Positions 45,114-52,786 of a DNA stretch of 64,000 bases are shown piece by piece. Positions within the stretch are counted from its first letter, which is position 1. The number at the start of each line of letters is the position of its first letter. The stretch is from NCBI RefSeq assembly GCF_000264785.1, contig NZ_AFJI01000081.1:124001-188000 (forward strand), read 5' to 3'. The DNA comes from Edwardsiella ictaluri ATCC 33202. Lineage in GTDB: Bacteria; Pseudomonadota; Gammaproteobacteria; Enterobacterales; Enterobacteriaceae. The notes beneath the pieces are model-generated. The model ran no database searches. It saw only the letters and a program-made list of their open reading frames with translations, and had not been told where the DNA came from. The translations under genes were made by a program, and so were the position numbers.

Positions 45114-45625
45114 GCGGGCTATCCAGCTGTCTCGTTGTTTTCCGATAACTCGCTGGGATAGATATATCTCGTGATTATCAAGAAATGGTCAGTGAGAGTA
45201 TAACGGCCATGACCATGGCAGTCCCTTCGCCAGCGGCAGATACGCAGGGCTGAGGCGGACGGATCGCCCGGTAGCAAAAAGCGCTACAGAGGCCATGGGT
45301 AAGCCGACGGATTTTCTGCAGCAGTTGGCGGGCAGTATTTCCGCCGATCCCGCACGGTGTGGCGATGGCGTAAATGGTTCCCGAGCGGGGCGCGCGACGA
45401 TGTTTATCTCTGGCTTACGCCGACGCGACGACGGATCGTCACCCTGCCGTGCAGGCTTCTGCGCGATTGCGCCTGATGCTGCGTGGGTAAGCCTATCTTT
45501 TCGGCGGTGATCCGCTTTTTTACATAACTTTATCGTTATACATACCCCGGTCACCCCACTTTCCTATGTTATGATGCGCCACTTGAGCATTTTATACGGT
45601 TTCTCAGACAGTATTGTGGTGACAG
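45114..45625. other. Intergenic region between ygbE and lgt
   Basis: About 510 bases hold only short frames, the longest being 71 codons at 45295-45510, with no family I recognise. Another frame here contains DDVYLWLTPTRRRIVTLPC, which looks protein-like but is unassigned. In E. coli ptsP precedes lgt; nothing resembling it is present. The lgt promoter should lie near the end. Confidence 0.5.
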
Positions 45626-46495
45626 ATGACGAACTATCTGCATTTCCCCAGTTTTGACCCGGTGATTTTCTCCATCGGTCCGGTAGCGCTGCACTGGTAT
45701 GGCTTGATGTATCTGGTGGGCTTTGTCTTTGCCATGTGGCTGGCGGTGCGTCGGGCTAACCGACCGGGCAGCGGTTGGACTAAGGACGAGGTTGAAAACC
45801 TGCTGTACGTCTGTTTTCTCGGGGTATTCCTCGGCGGGCGCATCGGCTATGTCCTGTTCTATAACCTGCCGCTGTTTATCGATAACCCCCTGTATCTGTT
45901 TAAGGTCTGGGATGGTGGCATGTCTTTCCACGGCGGTCTGATCGGGGTGATCCTGGCCATGTTGTGGTTCGCCCGTCGCACCAAGCGTACCTTCTTCCAG
46001 GTTTCTGACTTTATTGCGCCGCTGGTACCGTTTGGTCTGGGCGCCGGGCGTCTGGGCAACTTTATTAACGGCGAGCTGTGGGGCCGCGTGACGCTGGATA
46101 CGCCCTGGGCAATGCTGTTTCCAGGCTCCAGCAGTGAGGATATGCAGCTGGCGGCGACCCACCCACAGTGGCAGGCGGTGTATAACCATTTTGGCTTGCT
46201 GCCGCGCCATCCGTCGCAGCTGTATGAGCTGTTACTGGAAGGGGTCGTACTGTTTATTATCCTGAATCTGTTTATTCGCAAGCCGCGCCCGATGGGCAGC
46301 GTCTCCGGACTGTTCCTGGTGGGCTATGGTGCCTTCCGTATTATCTGTGAGTTTTTCCGCCAGCCGGATGCGCAGCTCGGCCTGTTTGATGGGGTGATCA
46401 GCATGGGGCAGATCCTCTCCATACCGATGATCGTGGTCGGCGTTATCATGATGGTGTGGGCCTATCGTCATTCGCCACGCGCGCAGGCGTCCTGA
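45626..46495 (+). CDS. lgt: Lgt, prolipoprotein diacylglyceryl transferase
   Basis: This essential inner-membrane enzyme transfers diacylglycerol from phosphatidylglycerol to the lipobox cysteine of prolipoproteins. The 289-residue protein has seven hydrophobic helices and the Lgt signature [14 protein letters not shown] (about residues 143-156), plus [11 protein letters not shown] (about 98-108) with the catalytic-region histidine, and RHPSQLYE. It is essentially the E. coli protein with a shorter loop near residues 250-255. thyA follows 27 bases downstream, the conserved lgt-thyA pair. Confidence 0.97.
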   Translation: MTNYLHFPSFDPVIFSIGPVALHWYGLMYLVGFVFAMWLAVRRANRPGSGWTKDEVENLLYVCFLGVFLGGRIGYVLFYNLPLFIDNPLYLFKVWDGGMSFHGGLIGVILAMLWFARRTKRTFFQVSDFIAPLVPFGLGAGRLGNFINGELWGRVTLDTPWAMLFPGSSSEDMQLAATHPQWQAVYNHFGLLPRHPSQLYELLLEGVVLFIILNLFIRKPRPMGSVSGLFLVGYGAFRIICEFFRQPDAQLGLFDGVISMGQILSIPMIVVGVIMMVWAYRHSPRAQAS

Positions 46496-46522
46496 TTTTT
46501 TCCGTAGAGAGTTAGAGGTGAC

Positions 46523-47317
46523 ATGAAACAGTATCTGGATTTGATGAGAAAAGTGCTGGCAGAGGGGACACCCAAGGCCGATCGTACCGGTACCGGCACC
46601 CTGTCGATTTTTGGCCATCAGATGCGTTTCAATCTGCAGCAGGGTTTCCCCTTGGTGACCACCAAGAAGTGCCACCTTCGGTCGATCATTCATGAGCTGC
46701 TTTGGTTCCTTAACGGGGAGACCAACGTCAGTTACCTGCATGAGAATAACGTCACCATTTGGGATGAGTGGGCTGATGATAACGGCGATCTCGGCCCGGT
46801 ATACGGCAAGCAGTGGCGCGCCTGGGGCTGCGCTGACGGTCGCCAGGTGGATCAGATCAGTCAGGTGATGGAGCAGCTGCGCCAGGAGCCCGACTCGCGC
46901 AGGATCATCGTGTCAGCCTGGAACGTGGGTGAGCTGGATCAGATGGCGCTGGCGCCTTGCCACGCCTTTTTCCAGTTCTATGTCGCCGACGGCCGCCTCT
47001 CGTGCCAGCTGTATCAGCGCTCCTGCGACGTATTCCTGGGACTGCCGTTCAATATTGCCAGCTATGCGCTGCTGGTTCATATGATGGCGCAGCAGCTGGA
47101 TCTGCAGGTCGGCGACTTTGTCTGGACCGGTGGGGATACCCATTTGTACAGCAACCATATGGAGCAGACGGCGTTGCAGTTGACCCGTGAGCCGCGTGCA
47201 CTGCCGCGTTTGGTGCTGGCACGCCGTCCTGCGTCGATCTTCGATTACCGCTTCGAGGACTTCATCATCGAAGGCTATGATCCGCACCCGGCGATTAAAG
47301 CTCCTGTCGCCGTGTGA
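46523..47317 (+). CDS. thyA: ThyA, thymidylate synthase
   Basis: This enzyme methylates dUMP to dTMP using methylenetetrahydrofolate. The 264 residues equal the E. coli length; the catalytic cysteine is in [12 protein letters not shown] (Cys146) and the dUMP-binding arginines in [11 protein letters not shown], with [20 protein letters not shown] present. It is translated from the lgt operon, with GAGAGTTAGAGG upstream of the ATG. A terminator follows. Confidence 0.98.
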   Translation: MKQYLDLMRKVLAEGTPKADRTGTGTLSIFGHQMRFNLQQGFPLVTTKKCHLRSIIHELLWFLNGETNVSYLHENNVTIWDEWADDNGDLGPVYGKQWRAWGCADGRQVDQISQVMEQLRQEPDSRRIIVSAWNVGELDQMALAPCHAFFQFYVADGRLSCQLYQRSCDVFLGLPFNIASYALLVHMMAQQLDLQVGDFVWTGGDTHLYSNHMEQTALQLTREPRALPRLVLARRPASIFDYRFEDFIIEGYDPHPAIKAPVAV

Positions 47318-47342
47318 TGCGCAGCGACGCACACTCATCTGT

Positions 47343-47370
47343 AAACGCCGGTCCTGTGCCGGCGTTTTTT
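47343..47370 (+). terminator. Rho-independent terminator after thyA
   Basis: AAACGCCGG (47343-47351) pairs with CCGGCGTTT (47359-47367) across 7 bases, followed by T residues. Confidence 0.93.
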
Positions 47371-47483
47371 ATTGGTGTCGGCCGGATCCCGCCGCGATAG
47401 CGCTTGGTCTGCCGTCGTCGCCTGCTTAGGCTGAATGCCGTCACGGCGAGGGCCGCCGTGCCATCGTGCGAACGGGGGCGGTC

Positions 47484-47969
47484 ATGCGGGATACGCCGCG
47501 GGGATACACCCTGCTGGAGGTGATGCTGGTTTGTGGACTGCTGGCGCTGCTGGCCGCCGCGGCGCTGCCATTCTGGCTGCCGCGCCGCGATCAGCAGCAG
47601 ATACTGGCAGAGAGTCTGCGCCTGCAGGCGTATCTGCTGACGCTGCGCGAGCAGGCCTTTCGCAGCAACGGGGTGCGTCACATCCTGCTCCGTCGCGGCA
47701 GCGGGGGGGAGGCCTGTCTGGTTGGACAGCCACAGGATGACTGCCGCACCGTCGCGGCCTTTGTGCCGATAGCGCCGCTGCGCCTGGAGGCGCAGATGTC
47801 TTCAGACGCCGGGTTTTACGGTGTACGCAATACGGCGCGCCCGGGGCATATCCGCCTGAGCGATGAGCGGCGCGCCGTTCGGGTGATCTGGTCGGCGCAG
47901 GGGAGGGTGAGGCTGTGCGCAGAGTATGGACTGCCGGTGCTGACGGCGTGCGATACCAGCGGGGAATGA
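47484..47969 (+). CDS. ppdA: PpdA, type IV pilin-like (pseudopilin) protein
   Basis: The 161-residue prepilin-like protein has leader MRDTPRG and cleavage site before YTLLEVMLVCGLLALLAAAA, including the conserved Glu5 and hydrophobic helix; Tyr occupies position +1 instead of the usual Phe/Met. This is the GspH-like member of the ppdA-ppdB-ygdB-ppdC cluster that precedes recC in enterobacteria and is thought to provide minor pilins for a type IV pilus or secretion system. The ATG at 47484 is preferred over a GTG at 47466. It overlaps ppdB. No prepilin peptidase gene is in the window. Confidence 0.88.
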   Translation: MRDTPRGYTLLEVMLVCGLLALLAAAALPFWLPRRDQQQILAESLRLQAYLLTLREQAFRSNGVRHILLRRGSGGEACLVGQPQDDCRTVAAFVPIAPLRLEAQMSSDAGFYGVRNTARPGHIRLSDERRAVRVIWSAQGRVRLCAEYGLPVLTACDTSGE

Positions 47970-48517
47970 GTCTGCTGTCGGTCATGGTGGGGCTGTTTCT
48001 CGGTGCGCTGGTGATGTCGGCCGCCCTGCGCCTGGTCAGTGAACTGCGGCGCCAGGGGCTGGTTGCTCAGCGTCAGCTGCAGCGCATGGAGGAGGCGGAG
48101 GGGCTGCTGGATCGGCTGGAGAAGGATCTGCGCCGCAGCGGATTTTGCGCGGCGCCCTGTCGCCGTCCGGCGCCGCCGGTGCAGATAGCCGCTATGCGTG
48201 GGGAGCCGGACGGCTCCTGCGTGCTGTTGGCTTACGATCTGGACGGCGATGGCGCCGTTGAGGAGGCCGAACGCTTTGGCTGGCGTCTGCGCCAAGGGGC
48301 GCTGGAGGCGCGTCGCAGTGCCACGCTCTGTGACGGCAGTGGCTGGGAGCGGGTGAGCGATGAGCGGCGTTGGCGGGTCGAGTCGCTGCGTATTGTTCGT
48401 CGTGCGGCGACCTTTCACCTGACCCTGAGCCTGGCGGAGCGACGATACCCCGATACGCCGCTGGTGCTGCGGCAGTGGCTGTCCGCACCGAATCTGGCGC
48501 GGAACGCAGCCCCATGA
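47915..48517 (+). CDS. ppdB: PpdB, minor pilin-like protein lacking Glu5
   Basis: The 200-residue protein has a GTG start at 47915 with a strong GGAGG eight bases upstream, overlapping ppdA by 55 bases. The prepilin site is RYQRG followed by MSLLSVMVGLFLGALVMSAA, so position +5 is Ser, not the Glu found in E. coli PpdB (FSLLEVL). The later cysteines (SGFCAAPCRR, SATLCDGSGW) match E. coli PpdB in position. A GTG at 47948 would give a six-residue leader and is an alternative start. It is GspJ-like. The stop overlaps ygdB by four bases. Confidence 0.85.
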   Translation: MRRVWTAGADGVRYQRGMSLLSVMVGLFLGALVMSAALRLVSELRRQGLVAQRQLQRMEEAEGLLDRLEKDLRRSGFCAAPCRRPAPPVQIAAMRGEPDGSCVLLAYDLDGDGAVEEAERFGWRLRQGALEARRSATLCDGSGWERVSDERRWRVESLRIVRRAATFHLTLSLAERRYPDTPLVLRQWLSAPNLARNAAP

Positions 48518-48957
48518 GGCGTCAGCGCGGTGCCGCGCTGCTGGGCACATTGCTGGCTGCGTTGGCGCTGGCATTGGGCTGGGTGCTGGCGCAGCAGGCG
48601 CAAACCACGGCGCTGCTGCAGCGTAGTGCGGCGCAGCAGCGATACTGGTACGCCGATGCGCAGGCCGATCTCTGGCTGGCGCGGGCGCAGCATCTGCTCT
48701 GGCAGGCCTGGCCGCACTGGCAATGCCGGGCACTGGCGCCGTCGTGGCACGCCTGTATTCGTGCGCTGGATGCGCAGCGGGCGCTGCTGTGTGTGTCTGG
48801 CCAGCCATCTCCGCTGACCTATCCATTGGTTCGGGTTCGCTATCTATGGGGAGAGGCGCATGAGCGGGAGCAACGATATCGGGCGCTGCCCGGCGGCTGG
48901 AGCGACTTTTTGCCCGCGGGGATCGCCTGTCCAGCAACGGGGGAGCGTGCTGGTTGA
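48514..48957 (+). CDS. ygdB: YgdB, DUF2509 minor pilin-like protein
   Basis: The 147-residue protein has a short leader MRRQRG and hydrophobic helix AALLGTLLAALALALGWVLA, resembling GspK/PilX-type minor pilins that lack Glu5. E. coli YgdB has the same place and layout; the match GGWSDF (E. coli PRGWSDF) supports the assignment. The start ATGA overlaps the ppdB stop. The function is unknown but coupled to the ppd cluster. Confidence 0.82.
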   Translation: MRRQRGAALLGTLLAALALALGWVLAQQAQTTALLQRSAAQQRYWYADAQADLWLARAQHLLWQAWPHWQCRALAPSWHACIRALDAQRALLCVSGQPSPLTYPLVRVRYLWGEAHEREQRYRALPGGWSDFLPAGIACPATGERAG

Positions 48958-49252
48958 GGTGATGCTGGCGTTGCTTCTGACCAGTGTCGGGCTGATGGGG
49001 CTGGTGCAGACCCAACGTGCCCTGCTGCATGTGCAGTGGGTGCAGGAGCAGCGTCAGGAGGCCTGGCGCTATGCACGCGGCGCGCTGGCGCAGGCGACGC
49101 TGCCGCTGCTGACGCCGTCGGAGGAGGGGATGCCGCCGGGGTGGCACCGGACGCTGGGGCTGCGCACCGCGGGATCCTGTCGTCTGCTGGTATGCGAGCT
49201 CTCCCCGCCGCGGGGGCGGCCTGTAAGCCTGGCAAAGTTGATTTGCCCTTAG
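48860..49252 (+). CDS. ppdC: PpdC, type IV pilin-like (pseudopilin) protein
   Basis: The 130-residue protein overlaps ygdB by 98 bases in another frame. The prepilin site is VQQRG followed by SVLVEVMLALLLTSVGLMGL, with Glu5 present; it is a GspI-like minor pilin. The leader is long (28 residues) because no nearer start codon exists; the ATG at 48860 has GGAGAG upstream. It completes ppdA-ppdB-ygdB-ppdC, and recC begins 70 bases downstream. Confidence 0.83.
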   Translation: MSGSNDIGRCPAAGATFCPRGSPVQQRGSVLVEVMLALLLTSVGLMGLVQTQRALLHVQWVQEQRQEAWRYARGALAQATLPLLTPSEEGMPPGWHRTLGLRTAGSCRLLVCELSPPRGRPVSLAKLICP

Positions 49253-49322
49253 CGGACGATCGCGGTAGCTTTGGCGCACACCCAACAGGCCGCGCAGCAG
49301 GGCGGGCCCCACCGGAGAGGCT

Positions 49323-52300
49323 ATGTTTACCGTTTATCACTCCAATCAACTGGATGTTCTGACGCAGCTGATGGCGGCGCTGATGCAGGGGCAGCCGCTG
49401 GAAACGCCCTTTGCGCGCGAGGTGATCTTGGTACAAAGCCCGGGGATGTCCCAGTGGCTGCAGATGGAGCTGGCGCGCAGCTTCGGCATTGCCGCCAATA
49501 TCGACTTTCCGCTGCCGGCTACCTTTATCTGGGATCTGTTTACCCGGGTGCTGCCGGATATTCCGCAGCGCAGCGCCTTTAGCAAAGATGCCATGACCTG
49601 GAAGCTGATGTGGCTGCTACCGCAGTTCCTCGATCGCCCGGCGTTTGCCCCGCTGGCGCACTATCTGAGCGACGATACGGATCGGCGCAAGCATTTTCAG
49701 CTGGCGGCTCGGATTGCCGACCTGTATGACCAGTATCTGGTCTACCGCCCCGAGTGGCTGCAGCGCTGGGAGCAGGGCGGACTGATCGAGGGGCTGGACA
49801 GCGCGCAGCAGTGGCAGGCTCCGCTGTGGGTGGCGCTGCGTGACTATACCGAGCAGCTGGGCCAGCCTCAGTGGCACCGCGCCAACCTGTATCAGCGCTT
49901 CATTCAGGCGCTGAAGGTGAGCGACAGCGCGCCGCCGGGGCTGCCGCGCCGGGTATTTATCTGCGGGATCTCGGCGCTGCCGCCGGTCTACCTTGAGGCG
50001 CTACGCGCGCTGGGGGAGCACATTGATGTACATTTGATGTTCACCAACCCCTGTCGTTACTACTGGGGCGACATTCAGGATTACGCGTTTCTGGCACGGC
50101 TGCAAAGCCGACGCCGTCGCGACTATCTGCTGGCGCAGCGTAGTCTGGGCGACAACCAGAGCGCGCTGTTTCGTGTGCCGGAGCAGGCCGCTGCGCTGTT
50201 TAGCGAGGAGGGCGAGCAGGCGTTGAGTAATCCGCTGCTGGCCTCCTGGGGCAAGCTGGGACGCGATCATATGTATCTGCTGGCCCAGCACGGCCCACAG
50301 GAGGTCAGCGCCTTTGTTGACCTGGCGCAGGATACCCTGCTGCAGCGCATCCAGCGGGATATGCTGGAGCTGGAGGATCACGCCTGCATCGCTGCCGCTG
50401 CGCAGACGCTGCAGGAGAGTCGGCAGAAGCGGAGGCTGGCGTCGGACGATCGCAGCATCAGCGTACACGTTTGCCACAGTCCGCAGCGCGAGGTTGAGGT
50501 GCTGCACGACAGCCTGCTGGATATGTTCTCCGCCGATGCAACGCTGAGCGCCCGCGACGTGATCGTGATGGTGGCCGATATCGACAGCTATGCGCCTTTT
50601 ATTCAGGCCGTCTTCGGCAATACGCCGGCCGCCCGCTACCTGCCCTTCGCAATCTCGGACCGCAGCGCCCGCCAGCTGCATCCGGTGGTACAGGCGCTGC
50701 TGGCGCTGCTCGATCTTCCCCATAGCCGCTTTAACGCCGAGCAGGTGCTGGCACTGCTGGAGGTGCCGGCGCTGGCGGCGCGCTTTGATATCGACGATGA
50801 CGGTATCCGGCTGCTGCGCCACTGGGTAGAGGAGTCCGGGATCCGCTGGGGGCTGGACGATGACGCAGTGCGTGACCTGGCGCTGCCGGCGACCGGTCAG
50901 CATACCTGGCAGTTTGGCCTGACGCGCATGCTGCTGGGCTATGCCATGGACAGCCACAGCGGAGAGTGGCAGGGGGTGCTGCCCTACGATGAGTCCAGCG
51001 GGACGATCGCCGAGCTGGCCGGACAGCTGGCGCAGTTTCTGGCGGCGCTGCGCGAGTGGCGTCAGCGCTTGGGGCAGATGCAGACGCTGGCGCAGTGGCA
51101 GCCGCTGTGCTGGGCTCTGCTGGATGACTTTTTTGTCACCGACGCTGACAGCGAGGCGGTGTGTGCGCTGATCGAACAGCAGTGGCTTAAGCTGGTTGAA
51201 GAGGGGCTGGCGTCGGCCTATCCCGAGACGCTGCCGATCACGGTGCTGCGCGACGAGCTGACCGCCCGTCTGGATAATCAGCGCATCAGTCAGCGCTTCC
51301 TCGCCGGGCCGATCAACTTCTGCACCCTGATGCCGATGCGCTCCATCCCGTTTAAGGTGGTCTGTCTGCTGGGGATGAACGACGGCGTTTATCCGCGCAC
51401 CCTGGCGCCGCTGGGGTTTGATCTGATGGCGGGGAAAGCGCAGCGCGGCGATCGCAGCCGGCGTGACGATGACCGCTACCTGTTTCTGGAGGCGCTGCTG
51501 TCGGCGCAGCAGCGCCTCTATATCAGCTACATTGGTCGCTCGGTGCAGGATAACAGCGCGCGCTATCCCAGCGTGCTGGTCAGCGAGCTGCTGGAGTATA
51601 TCGCCCAAAGTCACTGTCTGGCGCAGGATGTGGATCGGGACGTGGACAGCAGCGCCGAACGGGTGATGGCGCACCTGTGCCATACGCACCCGCGGGTGCC
51701 GTTTGATGCCGATAACTTCGATCCGCAGGGCGAGTTCCAGAGCTATGCCAGTGAATGGCTGCCGGCCGCCAGCGGGCAGGGGGTAGAGCATCCACCGTTT
51801 GCCACCCGGCTGGCGCCGCTGCCGATGGAGCAACTGACGCTGGATATGCTGCTCCGCTTTTACCGTCACCCGGTCCGGGCCTTTTTTCAGCAGCGTCTGG
51901 GGGTCAGCTTCATCCGTGAGGAGAGTGAGCTGCCGCAGGAGGAGCCCTTCACGCTGGATGCGCTCAGCCGCTATCAGATCAACCAGCTGCTGCTTAACCG
52001 CCTGATCGGCGGCGATGAGATCGAGACGCTGTATCGCCAGATCCGCGCCGCCGGGACCCTGCCCTTTGGCGCCTTTGGCGAGCTATGGTGGCAGGCGCAG
52101 TGTGATGAGATGACGCAGTTGGCGCAGCGGGTCGGCGATCTGTTCCAGCCGGGGGAGAGCCTGGAGATTGACCATACGCTGGACGGGTGTCGCCTGACCG
52201 GCTGGCTGCCGCAGGCGCAGGCGTCAGGGCTGGTGCGTTGGCGTCCCGCAGAGCTGGGCGCGACGGACGGGATCGTGCTGTGGATAGAGCACTTGCTGTT

Positions 52301-52709
52301 CTGCCTAGCTCAGGGGGGCGGCGACAGCTGGATGTTTGGGCGCAAGAATACGGCATGGCACTTTGCCGGACTCGATGCGGCGCAGGCCGAGCGCGAGCTG
52401 GTGCGCCTGATCGAGGGCTACCGCGAGGGGATGCAGGCGCCGCTGCTGCTGACGCGCAGCGGATGGCAATGGCTGAAGTGCTGTTATGATAAGGAAACGG
52501 GACAGCTACAAACGACGGACGAGGCCCGGCTCGCCAAGGCGCACGGCAGTCTGCTGCAGGCGTGGAACGGGGATGCCTTCAGTCCCGGAGAGGGGCAGGA
52601 TGCCTATCTGCAGCGGGTGGTGCGCACGCTGGATGACGCGGCGCAGCGAGAGCTCGAAGCACAGGCGCAGCGCTTTTATTTACCGCTGCTGCGTCATAAT
52701 TTGGCGTGA
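49323..52709 (+). CDS. recC: RecC subunit of exonuclease V (RecBCD)
   Basis: RecC holds the complex together and recognises Chi in double-strand break repair. The 1128-residue protein (E. coli 1122) starts MFTVYHSNQLDVLTQLMAAL and has the inactivated helicase-like and nuclease-like folds typical of RecC, with PGMSQWLQMELARSFGIAAN near the start and KVVCLLGMNDGVYPR near residue 680. It is the first of recC-ptrA-recB-recD, packed with overlaps or short gaps. The E. coli arrangement is the same. Confidence 0.97.
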   Translation: MFTVYHSNQLDVLTQLMAALMQGQPLETPFAREVILVQSPGMSQWLQMELARSFGIAANIDFPLPATFIWDLFTRVLPDIPQRSAFSKDAMTWKLMWLLPQFLDRPAFAPLAHYLSDDTDRRKHFQLAARIADLYDQYLVYRPEWLQRWEQGGLIEGLDSAQQWQAPLWVALRDYTEQLGQPQWHRANLYQRFIQALKVSDSAPPGLPRRVFICGISALPPVYLEALRALGEHIDVHLMFTNPCRYYWGDIQDYAFLARLQSRRRRDYLLAQRSLGDNQSALFRVPEQAAALFSEEGEQALSNPLLASWGKLGRDHMYLLAQHGPQEVSAFVDLAQDTLLQRIQRDMLELEDHACIAAAAQTLQESRQKRRLASDDRSISVHVCHSPQREVEVLHDSLLDMFSADATLSARDVIVMVADIDSYAPFIQAVFGNTPAARYLPFAISDRSARQLHPVVQALLALLDLPHSRFNAEQVLALLEVPALAARFDIDDDGIRLLRHWVEESGIRWGLDDDAVRDLALPATGQHTWQFGLTRMLLGYAMDSHSGEWQGVLPYDESSGTIAELAGQLAQFLAALREWRQRLGQMQTLAQWQPLCWALLDDFFVTDADSEAVCALIEQQWLKLVEEGLASAYPETLPITVLRDELTARLDNQRISQRFLAGPINFCTLMPMRSIPFKVVCLLGMNDGVYPRTLAPLGFDLMAGKAQRGDRSRRDDDRYLFLEALLSAQQRLYISYIGRSVQDNSARYPSVLVSELLEYIAQSHCLAQDVDRDVDSSAERVMAHLCHTHPRVPFDADNFDPQGEFQSYASEWLPAASGQGVEHPPFATRLAPLPMEQLTLDMLLRFYRHPVRAFFQQRLGVSFIREESELPQEEPFTLDALSRYQINQLLLNRLIGGDEIETLYRQIRAAGTLPFGAFGELWWQAQCDEMTQLAQRVGDLFQPGESLEIDHTLDGCRLTGWLPQAQASGLVRWRPAELGATDGIVLWIEHLLFCLAQGGGDSWMFGRKNTAWHFAGLDAAQAERELVRLIEGYREGMQAPLLLTRSGWQWLKCCYDKETGQLQTTDEARLAKAHGSLLQAWNGDAFSPGEGQDAYLQRVVRTLDDAAQRELEAQAQRFYLPLLRHNLA

Positions 52710-52786
52710 TCCTCCGCGACGGCGGGGAGCGGGCAGGCGGGTGCGTTTTCGGGGGCACCCAGGATAGGGGCAAGAGGGGATTGGAT

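Noticed and set aside
47816..49312. 498-codon minus-strand frame opposite the ppd cluster
   Set aside because: Its Ala/Arg/Pro/Ser-rich text is typical of an antisense frame, and the plus-strand pilin-like genes are well supported.
50001..51869. 622-codon open frame on the minus strand
   Set aside because: It lies entirely opposite recC. Long antisense frames are expected in GC-rich genes with strong third-position bias, and the protein text is low-complexity Arg/Gln/His-rich with no domain.
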